NCBI GenBank assembly: GCA_023974075.1
Contig: CM043800.1
Span: forward strand, 33,788,952 to 33,852,951
Source of the DNA: Chaenocephalus aceratus
Lineage: Eukaryota > Chordata > Actinopteri > Perciformes > Channichthyidae
Direction: 5' to 3'
Length of the DNA: 64,000 bases
This document shows, piece after piece, positions 1 through 27,800 of this stretch (its first letter is position 1; each line of letters begins with the position of its first letter). The notes below the pieces were generated by a model that was given only the letters and a program-made list of their open reading frames with translations, did not search any database and was not told the origin of the DNA. A program made the position numbers and the translations under genes.

Positions 1-94
1 GTCGTTGAATGAGATCTTGCACATTTATATCCAACTGTGACAATTTTGTTATACATATTTAACTTTTATTAATGTCTGTCTCTCTGTTCCTCAG

Positions 95-3000
95 TGTGAT
101 TTTATGGATTGGGGACCTCAACTACAGAATCACTGAACTTGACGTCTCCAATGTGAAGGAGCTAATCAGCAACAAGGACTTTGAAACGCTGCACAATTAT
201 GATCAGGTAACGTAAAGGAGGGTCTCTTTATTCATGTTTATCAGCAGTGTGCGATACTGACCGGCTCTCTATACTTCTCAGCTCAAGAGGCAGATCGATG
301 AGGAGGCCGTGTTTGTTGGCTTTGTGGAGGGAGACATTGATTTCCAGCCCACCTATAAATATGACACCGGCTCTGACTTGTGGGATACAAGGTAAAGTGA
401 TATGAAGGTCTGACTGTAAATGGCAGAATGCATATTTATAGTAGAGAACATTTATCACAGATATGTTCATACATCTCTCCATTTGTAAGTTCCACCAATG
501 TCTGTTTTTCTCTTTGTTAAAACCACTTTTATTCGAGTATTCACACAAAGATCGCCACAGTGTTTCTCAAACTTTTTCATACCAAGGACCACTTAACCAA
601 TAAAAAAACACTCGCGGACCACCTAACTCCACAAATATCCAAAAAAAGTTTGCTTTACATGATTCCCCTGTTAAACATATTAAAGGGGTTTCTCACTTTA
701 AATCTTAAAAAATCAACAACATTAATGGGCCCAGGCAGGAATAACAAATCTTTTTGGCACCCTGTTTTTAGGCTCTTAAGATTATCTGTAACTGTGCCTC
801 ATAGCTCATTCAGGAGTATAGTTGTCTGGTACCTTTTACTATTTGTACGTGCAAATACACTTTAGAAAGTATGTAATGTTCACCGTATTGAGATACTTTA
901 GTTTAGGATGCATAACGTTATAAACATGCTTGAGAATGAACACGTTTTGTTTCTTCTGCCTTTAGTGAAAAATGCCGCGTACCAGCATGGTGTGACCGTA
1001 TCCTGTACAGAGGGAAGAACATCGTGCAAAAGCATTATCAGAGTCACATGGCTCTGAAGACCAGTGACCATAAACCAGTCAGCTCCCTGCTCCAGATCGG
1101 GGTTAGTGATTCAGCCTTCTACGTTGTTTCATCTTCAATGTCTTTCATTTTGTTTCTGTGGTGAGATAGATGTGGAATCCATATGAAATCAATAAATCAA
1201 TAAAATGTCGCTTAATAGGCTTTTATTTTTTTGCAAATGTCATACAGTATAGGGTATTTGTTGTATGACTTAAAGGTCATAAAACAGATATTTATGCTGC
1301 ACTGTTACTCTGCCTCTTACATGTCTGTTTTTGTACTGTTCCCACAGATTAAGAAAGTAAATCCTGATGACTATAAGAGGACCTTTGAAGAGATTGTACG
1401 CAATATAGACAAAATGGAGAATGAGTGTATTCCATCTGTAACCTTATCTAAGCGTGAGGTAAACATTTCACATCAATTCCCGTTTGATTACAGTGTAGTC
1501 AGTGCCTCTCTGATAAGCCCTGCACAATTCCTTTGACTCCTCAAGTAAACTACCACTAATGAATGTGTGTATTGATTAAGGGCTGTTATCCTAATGGATA
1601 CAGTTACATTACATGTAGTAGACTTTTTCTCTCGTGCCTCATGAACCCTTTCCTCTTCTCTCAGTTTCACTTTACGGATCTGAAATACATGCAGCACCAG
1701 GCCGAAACTTTGAGCCTCTTCAATGACGGGCAGGTCCCGTGTCAGTTTGAGTTTATCCAGAAACCCAATGAGTCCACATACTGCAAGGCCTGGCTCACGG
1801 CCAACCCCTCCAAAGGCTTCCTCGCCAACGGTGAGTAGCACATAAGTACAGAGTTTCATCCCAGAGTCACATCTATTTTTCTGATCTACCATCTTTCAGT
1901 TTCCTGCCTTAAGGTTTGAGAAATGGTGACGTACTTTATGAGCTGTGAGGCCAGATCTCTTTGGTTTTGACTTACAATGGCAGGTTTTTGTCTTGCAAGA
2001 TAAGTCATCACTAAATCAGGCATTTGGTGAAAAAAGTTTTAAATGCATTTTTTTTTTCTCTGGATAAATGAAGCATATATTCTTTGCTTCTCATCTCTCT
2101 GAGAGTTGCTGTGCTGGGCACATAAAAAAGGTGCTGGGTAAATACAGAGCTCATGAACTATGAAGTACAACTCAGTATTTCAATTATCCTGGAATCAGGA
2201 GATCGGTATGGTGGCTTTAGAGCAGGGGTGTCAAACTCAATTTCATCCCGGGCCACATCAGCATTATGGTTGCACTCAAAGGACCGGTTGTCATTTTAAT
2301 GATATATATATAAATATACATATGTAAATATATAATATATATTAAATAATGTATTATATTACATTGTTGGCCCTGTATTGGATTATTATCAGTTCTGGTA
2401 ATATCTTCCTAAATAACTACGTCTGAAAGCAAAAGTCTAGGGCAAATAATTGAAAGTAAATATTCAACAATTACACCAATTGTATTGTATATTATATTCT
2501 TTGCAAGCTCTTGCGGGCCACATAAAATTAGGTCGTGGGCCGGATTTGGCCCCCGGGCCTTGAGTTTGACACCCCTGCTTTAGAGGATGTGGGTGCAACT
2601 CAAAGATAATTTACTAAGATAAAGATTCTACATGACAATTAACTTAAGTCTTTGTTATTTAATAGCATCTTATAAATGAAACCATTTGTGAAATGGCAAG
2701 AAATAAATGACTTTGGGCCAGTAGATTTCCCGTTTATTTTTCCCTTTACATAAATGTGCATCTCTCTCGACCTCCAGGTGGGACTGTGGACATTGACTTT
2801 GAGGTTTTTGTAAACCGTTCAACCGCGCCTGAACTTAACTCTGGCCAGGAGCAGATTGAAGACATCCTGGTGCTCCACTTGGAGCGTGGAAAGGACTACT
2901 TCATTTCTATCTCAGGAAACTACCTGCCCAGCTGCTACGGTTCCTCCATCCATTCATTGTGTCAGCTGAAGGAGCCAATCCAGGACATGCCACAAGAGAC

Positions 3001-5626
3001 TCTTCGAGAAATGGTTAGTGGTCCCGTGTCCAGAGCAGCGACAGTGTCCTTGAACTATCTCTTCTCCATTCAGGGTTGTCTTATAGGCCACAGCATAGTA
3101 GTTTAAATGTATTGGCAGTGCATGTTTGATTTTAAACTGTTGAATCCATTTTGACTGAACTGCTTCTCTTTGATCGGTTTGTTTTTAACATCAGGCGGAG
3201 AAGTCTGGAGATGGGAACGCTGAAAACACAGAAAAGCCTCTAGACATTCCTAAAGAGCTGTGGATGATGGTGGATCACTTGTTCCGCAGTGCACTCAAAC
3301 AGGTCAGAAAACAAAACAAAATGTTCTCCTTTTAATAAAATCAAAGAACACTATAGTCCGATTTGGTTCTTTTGGAGCATTTTTTTTGTATGCAGGGTTA
3401 TATCCTTAAATTAATGTTATTATTATTATTATACAAAAAAGTTTTAAAGATTTTCTATGAGTCCACAAAAAATGTACAAAACAAATCGGAAGAACAACTG
3501 ATGCGTATAGATCTTTGTTTTGAGTGGTCTTCATGTGGTTAATAGAATTCATCTTTATTTCTACTAATTTAAACATACTATTTTCCTTTTAATCATTTTA
3601 ATTAAGTCTATTGCAGCTCCACTACACCTCAAAAACAAAGTTTGAATGTTTCTGTCCTCTATTTGCAGGAAGACATATTTCAGCAACCTGGGCTCCGGAG
3701 TGAATTTGCAGTGATAAGGGATTGCCTTGATACTGGCATACCAGATTCTCTTCGTATCCTTCAACACTGTTGCAGTCTATTGATTACTATCAATCGAAAA
3801 ACAGCCTTGTGTATGTGTATTACATTTGAACAGTGTAGCACAAAAGGGACATGGGTACTTCTGGTCAATTTAAAGCACTTGCAGTTGCAACAGTATTTCT
3901 TACTGGGTTGTTTTCTTATTCATGGTGAGGCTGGACTTTTTAAACAAATGGAATGTAACAGTGTATGACACACTTTTTTTGCAGCTACAAATAAAAAAAA
4001 AATGCAGACTCTGCGCTAGTATTTTGTCCTTGACTCTGTATTGTCGTGCAGCGGGCAGTAACCACTCGGTAGCAGAGGCCTTGCTTCTCTTCCTAGATGC
4101 CCTCCCGCAGCCTGTGGTTCCTTTCTCCTTTTACCAGCAGTGCCTAGAAAGCTGCTCCAATGCCAGTCAGTGTGAGAAAGTGAGTAAGACCTCATGTGGT
4201 TAATCTCTGATCACTATTTATCAATTACTATATGTTAAATTATGCAAGTAAATAATTATCCTTTTTAAAAGATGCCTTTTCTGTCTTCAGATCATTTCCA
4301 TGCTACCTCAGTGCCATAAAAATGTGTTCAACTATTTAGCTGCCTTTCTCCGTGAGCTGTTGAAGAATTCCGCTAGCAATCGATTAGATGTCAACATCTT
4401 GGGTAAGAAAAGGAAGCGGGTCGCATTTCAGTCTCTTTCACTTGTCCGTGTGTTATTTTTGAGCTGATGCCTTTTGCTTTAGTCAGCATGTTGAAAAAGT
4501 GAAGAGAAACTGACAAATAGGAAAGTGAAATGAATGAAAATCCTGTTTTTAAAGGGGAGCTATCATGCAAAATGCACTTTTGTATGTCTTTTATACATCT
4601 ATGTGTCACGCAGCGTCAGAAAATAAAACCCTCTCTTTTCCTCCGTACCCAAATCTCTAAAAACGGAGCTGATCCAGATTTGCGTCCGATATGACGTAAT
4701 ATCGGAAATGTGGACCCACGGCACTATCACAAAGTTGCTATCAGAAACAATGCCCGACTGTTTTGGACGTAATATGGTCGGTGTTTACATTAGCATCGCT
4801 AACACTCAGAGCTAACCTGTACTGGAGAGCATGTGTGTGAAGAAGCAGGAAACAAAAAGGAACTCACCTTGTGGTATAACCGGCAAGAGAGAAAGCCTTT
4901 GAGCTCCAGACTGTTTCAGAAAGAATCCTTGATAATCCATGATATGGCGTTTCATCACGACAGCATTTAGTTTAGACAGTAGCTGCCGGCTCCCGCATGA
5001 GCTCAGCCCCCTCCTTTTTTATTTCTTATTTTTTAAAAGCTTTATACCCAAAATTAGCACTTTTGAAACAGGAAGTGAAATAGAGGGGTATGAGGCATGG
5101 CTAGAATGGGTGATCTGTTTGTTATTTTGAGCAAAACATTTCATAGACATGTTTTTTTATATATATCTGAGACCTATGCTATTGCCTAAAAATAGCATGA
5201 TAGGTGCACTTTAATATTATGTTTTGATTATGACTCAAGGACTGTTTGCACTAAATATGTTTTTAATACTTAATAGTAAAACAATTAGTTTCTGTTAAAT
5301 AGAATGTACGTTTACCTAACCTACCCAAAATAACGGTTGATTATGAAATAAACTATAGAACAAAATTAAATGTTGCAACATACATATGATATTTTTATTT
5401 ATTTATCTAATTAATAATGTATTACATCGACTTTCTTCATATCTCTCTCCACAAAAAAAAGAATCACTGCTAATCAAGATATTATATTCTGGGATGCAAT
5501 ATGAATAATTGTTTTTCTTTCTGCATAGCCACCATTTTTGCCTCCTTGCTCCTGAAGTCGCCTAGGAAGCAGGATTTTGCAGAAAAGAGGAAGACTCAGG
5601 AGTTCTTCCAGCACTTCCTGGCCTAA
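95..5626 (+). CDS. inpp5b: Inositol polyphosphate 5-phosphatase, type II (INPP5B), C-terminal 466 residues; 5' end outside window
   Basis: Exons read at 95-206, 282-391, 966-1101, 1348-1458, 1665-1830, 2778-3013, 3195-3302, 3669-3753, 4052-4179, 4291-4402 and 5529-5626 (stop TAA 5624-5626); all junctions are AG/GT and keep frame. The enzyme removes the 5-phosphate from PI(4,5)P2 and related inositol lipids on endosomal and Golgi membranes. Seen: catalytic motifs [16 protein letters not shown] and SDHKPV in the first three exons; then an ASH-type domain ([26 protein letters not shown]); then a RhoGAP-like domain ([57 protein letters not shown]). The wording matches INPP5B better than its paralogue OCRL, and the position next to MTF1 agrees. 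Odd: the protein ends FFQHFLA, with no C-terminal CaaX box. The window opens in an intron, so the PH domain and the start of the catalytic domain are missing. Confidence 0.95.
558..800. repeat. Truncated hAT-like DNA-transposon fragment in an INPP5B intron
   Basis: The segment opens with CAGTGTTTCTCAAACTTTTT followed by 'ccaaggaccactt', a start recognised from fish hAT-type repeats. No matching inverted terminus was found downstream, so the copy looks truncated and the right edge is approximate. The family call is from memory of the repeat type, not from a search. Confidence 0.5.
2223..2577. mobile_element. Complete hAT-type MITE (355 bp) with perfect 8-bp target duplication
   Basis: The ends are inverted repeats: CAGGGGTGTCAAACTCAA on the left and its reverse complement on the right. 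CTTTAGAG flanks both sides (2215-2222 and 2578-2585), an exact 8-bp target-site duplication as made by hAT transposases. The interior is AT-rich and non-coding, so the copy is non-autonomous. It lies in the INPP5B intron between the exons ending at 1830 and starting at 2778. Confidence 0.9.
4549..5214. mobile_element. TTAA-flanked MITE (piggyBac/Kolobok-like) in the last INPP5B intron
   Basis: The left end reads TTAA-AGGGGAGCTATCATGC. The right end reads GCATGATAGGTGCACT-TTAA, an imperfect inverted match to the left. TTAA at both edges suggests a TTAA-targeting transposase such as piggyBac or Kolobok. The interior has no transposase-like frame. A similar left terminus recurs at about 36113. 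Confidence 0.65.
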
Positions 5627-6125
5627 GGCTCCTCCTAGATGGAGGACTTCTCCTTCTTGCCCTTCACGCTGAAGCTGAACACTACAAATTGTACAGTCCC
5701 GTATTGAAATAACAATGGAATAATTTCTTATATTCTTAGATGGCTCTTTGTATAGATATATAGTATAATTATTGTAAGTGACGGGTCTTAACTGATATAA
5801 GCTTGTTTCACAGATGGCAATGTTTGTGATATGTTGGCACAAAGTAAAATGTATATCTGGCAAATCTGTAGAGACCTAACCTTTTTTTATTTGTATTTTT
5901 TATTTAAAAAAGAATGTTTATTTGAATGTTTCTGATTTCAACAGCATATTGTTTTATATATAAAAATGTTGAAAGCAATGTCTCTGGTGATCTTTTCAGC
6001 AATAGAGAACACTAAAATAATAGGTTTAGTTATTTCTTAAGGTGTGTTTGTCTGAGGATACACTTCTCGAAATGTAGCCAATATAATCAAATTTGCCAAA
6101 TAAAAAGTGAAAAGTCACATACAAA
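5627..6125 (+). promoter_or_regulatory. inpp5b: INPP5B 3'UTR with polyadenylation signal
   Basis: This AT-rich non-coding stretch follows the INPP5B stop. A canonical AATAAA lies at 6099-6104 and is the likely end of the transcript. No other gene was seen in it. Confidence 0.6.
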
Positions 6126-8048
6126 CATATGCTTTAGTTAAACATTAGTAATGCTATTTTAATTTCCCATGATTCATCACGAATGAGTGAATCTGTGACG
6201 TTGTTTGGTATCCTAGGGAGGAGATAGGAAGAAAGTGCTAAACATCCAAAGCATAGGGATAAGGCTTACATTTTAACAGGTAAATATATGTTATTGTAAT
6301 TTCCTTTTTGAGACCACTAAACTGAAGCGTTAGCGCAGTGTTGTGTGTAGTCAGTTTAGCACTTGGTAACATGATACTTGTTATTTTTGCTGGGAAGATG
6401 GGTTATGTCAACTGTGTCGACTGGCTAACGTTTCTAGCTAACTGTCTAGCTTAGCTGTGAAGCAGAATGTAGCTCTCTGTGTAAGGGAACGGGATACAGT
6501 GTTGGAGGCGGGACCCCGTTAATTCCTATGAAAGTTGCTCATTGACGCTTGAAGCCAAAATGTGGGCCCATGGAGCATGCGCACTCGAGTTTTCCTTAAA
6601 CCCCGCCTCCTCTCGGTTCAGTCAGATAAATAGAGAAGTAAAATAACTCTGGATCCCCGCTTTCAGCGCTACTTAAAAGATTAGCCCCTAGTGATTTAAA
6701 TAAGGGGCTATAAAACTGTTCGTGCTGTTAAGTGTATTTGGTTAAACAACATATATTCGCTGATTTACAGACGTCTCTTTCCCAATGTAAGTCAATGTGG
6801 AAAAAGTATGTATGGGTGAGTTGTAGTACCGCCGTTTGGCCACTACGAATAGTTGCTTCAACGTCCGACGCACTTCCTGGGGGCTTGATGTGGCTCCCTA
6901 GCTTAGCTGTACGTCAAAACTGTTGCTAGCTAGGAAAGCTATGCATGTGCAGAGAAAAACAGGATAACTTGGCTAACGTTAAAGCTAGTACGTATATTTT
7001 GCTTTCTGGAGCGCGCAAGCTAAATACACAACTGTTATGTGGACTGTGCAAAGAAGTCGCACAACGTTAAGAAGTGCTAATAATAATATTATTGAATCTA
7101 CACGACCTACTGTTTGATATTCGCAGCAGGAAGCTAGCGACATATCTCTGAGGCTAGTAACCAAGATGTACTGTGTGAGACAACGTCAGGTCAGTATCAA
7201 ACAGCAGATTTTTGTATGCAGCCTGTTAACAGTGAAGGCTATTAACCTAAGTGCCGTGACATTAAGTTAACATTACTGTATTGTCAGTCTATAAACCTGA
7301 GAATCACTGCGTGTTTATCAAGCTACTGTTGTGTTTTTAAACGTTAGCTAGCCATGTCAAGTACTGAAATGTAAACTGGCATTGTCGTGTGAATGTGACA
7401 TCTTTCAGACTTATAACGTTTTATAAAAAGGTAACCTGAGGAGTTTTAATTGATTAGAAATAATTATGTTTATTAGTTGGGTTTAGCCGCTGCTGTAGTC
7501 TCGTGACTGTCATCGAAATCAGAAAGTTCTAGACCTCGGTTTGGTTTCAGTAACGTTTATTTCCCCTAAAATGTGTCCTAATAATCGCTGGCTTACTATG
7601 GACTATTCCCCTTTTCCCTACTGGAAATAGTTAACCTTCTTTTGATTGACACATTGACGTGTTTACATTAGTGTTGAGTGTATTATCAAAGCCCTGCACT
7701 AGACATAGCAAACATCTTTTAGGATGTGTCTCGCCAGCAGTGGTGTAAAGTAACCAAGTACATTTATTCAAGTAATACACTTGTATACAATTTTGAGGTA
7801 CTTGAGTAGGTAATTTCAGAGGTAAATATTGTCCTTTTACTTTCCTACATTTATGTAATGCCTAAAGTTAGTTTACAAATATGGGTTAATGATATAAAAC
7901 ATAGTCAACACATAAATAAGACTCTTTTTAAATCCTGCAATGAGCCTCCTACACCACATTGTGTCTTTTAAGTACTGTTTTAATGTTTTTATATGTCTTT
8001 CAAAAGCTTCCCATAATTCATATATACTTTTTCAAATGTACATTTCAG
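6126..8048 (+). promoter_or_regulatory. INPP5B-MTF1 intergenic region with MTF1 promoter and untranslated exon(s)
   Basis: No coding exon lies here, and the MTF1 transcription start must fall in this interval or close by. Two candidate non-coding first exons end in good donors: one before the GT at 6280 and one before the GT at 7191. Neither can be proved from sequence alone. Motifs of the form GCTAACGTT and GCTAGC recur between about 6420 and 7350. A metal-response-element core (TGCGCAC) lies at 6578-6584. Part of 6490-6910 may be repeat-derived. Confidence 0.4.
7737..7870 (-). repeat. Fish hAT-like repeat fragment (family shared with 49672-50060)
   Basis: The sequence around AGTGGTGTAAAGTAACCAAG and 'gaggtacttgagtag' is the recognisable terminus of a common fish repeat. 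A longer copy of the same family, opposite in orientation, lies near 49672-50060 ('tgtagtggagtaaaagcac', 'agtagaagtacaaagtagc'). Boundaries are approximate. Confidence 0.55.
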
Positions 8049-8112
8049 GCTGTAACGTCTACAGTGTGAGTGTGCAGTCCTCCTTGCCAAGGAAGGAGAG
8101 GCACCAGGGACC

Positions 8113-23670
<15,558 letters not shown>

Positions 23671-23775
23671 ACTGAAATGTTTGCTTCTCCATCTCAATGA
23701 AGTCTTACTGATCAAATTGATATTGACATCTTTATTTATTAATAATTTAAACAAATTAAAGAGTTTCACTTCTAC

Positions 23776-24221
23776 TCAGTCCTCCAGAGGTAATGTCACA
23801 TCCTGAAGAGATTTTCTCTGCGGAAATAAAGAAAAAGTAAAAAACATAATCTGCATTAAGTCACATAAGTACAAAGAGAAACGAGGGAGCTTACCACTAG
23901 GATGTCACTTAGTTCTTTGAGGTCATTCAGGACTTGGTTGCATATTGTAACATGATCTGAAAGGGTCACCAGTCTGTCGCTGACATCCTCCAGTTCCTGT
24001 GGTGGAAAACCTGTCGATAAATGAGTTCCTTTTGGGGCAGAGAGACATCAAAATCTCAGATAGTGGCTCACCTGTTTGTCCGGTGCAACGCCTTCATCTG
24101 TCTGCAGGGCCAGGGGGCCTTCTGTACCACAGGTAACTTTTTAAAAACATACTTCGAGACAACTTAATAACATTAAAGTATGCTGAAAAGTGCATGTTTT
24201 CTTACCTGTGTTTGAATCCAT
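23776..24221 (-). CDS. Small 69-residue protein, probable coiled coil, in the C1orf122 position
   Basis: Four exons on the minus strand: 24206-24221 (ATG), 24072-24121, 23895-23996 and 23776-23817 (stop TGA). All junctions are GT/AG and the frame is continuous, giving 70 codons including the stop. The protein begins MDSNTEGPLALQTDEG, has a leucine/valine-spaced helical middle (LEDVSDRLVTLSDHV, LNDLKELSDILV) and ends LPLED. There is no signal peptide or membrane segment. I do not recognise the family. Position and direction (divergent from YRDC, convergent with MTF1) are those of human C1orf122, so it may be that gene's counterpart, but the sequence does not obviously look like it. Function is unknown. 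An AATAAA on this strand lies within 23731-23740. Confidence 0.75.
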
Positions 24222-24881
24222 GACTAAAACGTTATTTCATGTCCTGTAAACTGTCGACTTCTATGTTGACTTTGCTTTCAGATGATTTAAGTCAATGCTC
24301 GCAGGTGCCTTAAATTATCCTAATTAATGAGTATAGCAAGGAACACACCTGGAAGCATACAAATGGAATACATGTGTTTAAAAATGTGCTATGTCTGGAC
24401 GGTTTGAAAAAGTTCCAGTAAATACCAAGATTGGTAATTGTGCCTATTATTTAAAGCAACACTTTTTTATTAAGTTGTCTACATTTTAAAATGGGTTCTG
24501 TTTGACGGTGCTTCTCGGCATACAAGTTTTTACTATGATGGTAAAAAAACCACATCAAAAAATAACAAAAAAAGCACAAAACTGTTAAAAAAAAGATATT
24601 CCAAATAATTCAAGGACAGCTGTACAAAAATACACTTTTCAACCGATCCATGTTTGTATCAAATGTTTCCTTTAATGTCATCTTTGGACTCATTACAATA
24701 AAATATAAAAAACATATAATTCACTAAAACCAAGTTTTTTTCTGAAGCAACGTGCTGCTGGCCCTTTAAGAAAACCGCGTCATTGTGTTGGGGGCGTAAC
24801 CCGGAAGCACTCTGTTATTTCATCAGGCGACAACATGCTCCCCGGCTGAAATGAGACATCCACCGCTGTAGCTTCGCTTTT
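24222..24881. promoter_or_regulatory. Shared divergent promoter region of the small gene and YRDC
   Basis: Only 660 bp separate the two start codons on opposite strands. Near the YRDC side are a GC-rich patch (about 24789-24797) and an ETS-type CCGGAAGC at 24801-24808, as is common in TATA-less housekeeping promoters. The middle is AT-rich with A-runs and shows no other feature. Confidence 0.55.
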
Positions 24882-27800
24882 ATGAGGCCTGTTTGTAACA
24901 TCGCTGTTGAATTAATGAAATCCAGAAGAGCTCACAGTTCAGCCGCAGCTCTTAGACTCAGAGGAGAGATGTGTAAAGAGCTGAAGACCAAAGTGCTGCG
25001 ACTGTTACCGCAGAGCTGCAGCGGGCCGTCTGTCCATCAGGAGGGCTTCACAGGTCGGCTTACATTCACATCAGAAGTGCATCCCTGTTATAACATCAGT
25101 TTGAGAATTTGACAGCTATTTTTAGCCACTGAAGAAGCATTTGCACGCGATGCTTGTCAGTGAGTAACGTAAACATTGCAGCATGTTACATCAGATTCCT
25201 GTCATGCATGACTTGGACAGCCGAATACACACCTACACAGATCCGATTTCATAGTCCAATACCTTCGACTGCAGTGCTACTAATTAAAACATAATGTGTG
25301 TTACACCTTACTTTATTTTCCTTTTTTTTTACCACAAAAATGAATCGAGAGCTTTGTTATCTGATCATATATTTGAAGACTTTCCTTTATTTTGGAAAAT
25401 GTGGTGCTTGGTTTCTTCAAAATCCTGAGTAAAGAAGAAACATATTTAAGCATAATTATTGTGCCAATACAAATAATGATAAAACAAACGTATTATTTAG
25501 TTTTTCTTAAAGATGTTGAGCAATATGCCAAACATAGGGGAGCTCTAATCCCAGGTATATGTAGGTTGAGCTCCAAAATAGCTGAATTCTACTTTTTCCA
25601 TAAGGTTGAATATGACTACTCTTATAAGGACATAGGCTTTCATATGTATAATCAGTAGTCTCCTTTATATGCAGATCTTCAATAATATCATTTCATTTCA
25701 TTTCAAACCTTTATTTATACAGATAAAATCCCATTGAGATCATTGATCTCTTTTCCAAGGGAGACCTGTTCAAGTAGTTCCACATGAAACATAAAAGCAT
25801 AAACAGAACAACAAAAGGACATCATACAGCATAATTTACATAATGATCCACATAAACAGGTACCAATAGCTTCCGATTGAGTAGCATCCAACCGAGCTTT
25901 AAAAACATTTAGTGGCACCAGATTGTTCAGTTTCCATTTAATTTGCAGACTATTCCAAGACAGAGGAGCTGCGCATCTAAAAGCTGTCTTCCCTAAGACA
26001 GTCCTAGCAGTTGGGACATTTAATAAAACCACAGCATTCGATCTCAGGCAGTAGCCACTTACAATTTTCCGTGAGATCAGGGAGCAGATATAAGATGGAA
26101 GTTTCCCTAACATGGCTTTGTATATAAAAATGTACCAGTGACTGAGCCTCCGTACAGTTAGTGAAAGCAAACCAGCCCTTGCATACAGGGTACAGTGATG
26201 GGTTAATGCTTTACAGTTTGTCACAAATCTCAGTGCGCTGTGATACGCAGCATCTAACTTGACCAGGCAATTGGCAGGTGCATTCATATAGACCAGATCC
26301 CCATAGTCCAGCACAGGTAAAAAGTTCACAGTGACTAGCCTTTTCCTGGCCTCAAGCGAGAAACAGGACTTGTTTCTGAAAAAGAACCCTAGCAATATAT
26401 CTAATTCATGTATTTCTTTTAGCCCTTCATTACCCCAAAATCCATTTCCAATCAACAAATTATTTCATTATGTGTGTATTGTGGTGAATGATGCCTTATT
26501 GACCCCTCCTTTTTGAACTGCAGATGGTGCTGAAGTCCTGAGTTGCACGGTGAAGGCTCTGAAGGAGGGTCATGTGGTCGCTGTTCCCACCGACACCATC
26601 TACGGCCTGGCGTGTCTGACCCAGAACTCTGAAGCGGTCAAAAAAATCTACGACATCAAAGGACGAAATGGAAATAAACCACTGGCCATCTGCGTCGGAG
26701 AAATCCAGGATATCTATAAGTAAGTGTTTGTCCTGCTGCTTGACAACTAGAGATCGATATGGGGAGATTCTGTTGTTTGATGGACATGATTGTTGTCAAA
26801 CAGAGCTATCATTTGTTAGTGTAATTAACAAAAAATCAGTTCCAACTGTATGTGTCAGTCCTTCAGACGTGTGGTGGTTTACTCACAAAACCGCACAAAC
26901 ATGTCAGTCATCCACAGATGAGTCACACACAGAAGAGGAAGCGATATGTTCTTCACACCAACAAGACACATTTTACATTTCCAGTGACCGATACACCTGC
27001 TGTCACAGAAAGACACCATATTCATGAATTCATTTGTTGGTAGATCACAAAGTAATACAGAGGAGACGAGGCAGACTAAGAAATGACACAATAGGCGCTT
27101 TCACACCAAGTACTTTGACATACTTAGTTCATCAGAACTCTTTAGTTCTGATGAACTAAAGAGCAGATCGCGTTCACACCGGAATAAGTCCCTGAGGGAG
27201 GATTAGGCAAATGAAGCCGCTGACGTCACTTCTTCTTCTGCTTTGGGTTTACTGGCAGGCCGCAAACAACTTCACGGCGTATACTGCCACCCGAAGTCCC
27301 CGAGTTGGGGACTGGCTTCAGTAGAAGCTGCTGGGACTCCCAGCAGCTTCTACTGAAGCCTTCAGAGCCTTGTTGTCGCCATAACGGCGACACCTCCTCA
27401 TCTCCACCGCTCCCACATTTTATTTTGTGTTGCCATAAGTTAGTCTCTCTTCGTTGGTGTGCTGGGCTAATGCTAATAATGCTAATGCGAGCAAATAAAA
27501 TGGCGGCTTCACAAAACCTTTTGGGAGTTTTACGGGGCGTGGTTTGCAATCCGCCCAGCCAATCAGAAATGGGAACCTTTTTCTCCCATGAAAGTACCTG
27601 CTCTCTAGCAGGGACGGAAAAGGGGGTGAAAAGGTTCTCATGAACTAATTTCTAGTTCCGGATTTTTTTGGTGTGAACGCACATTTTCTGAACTATATCG
27701 GAACTATACTGGGAAAAGTACTCCGGTGTGAAAGCGTCTCATATTGTCAGAATTGCAATGTGGAAATGTGCAGTAGTATCTAACATTGCATAGATAATGA

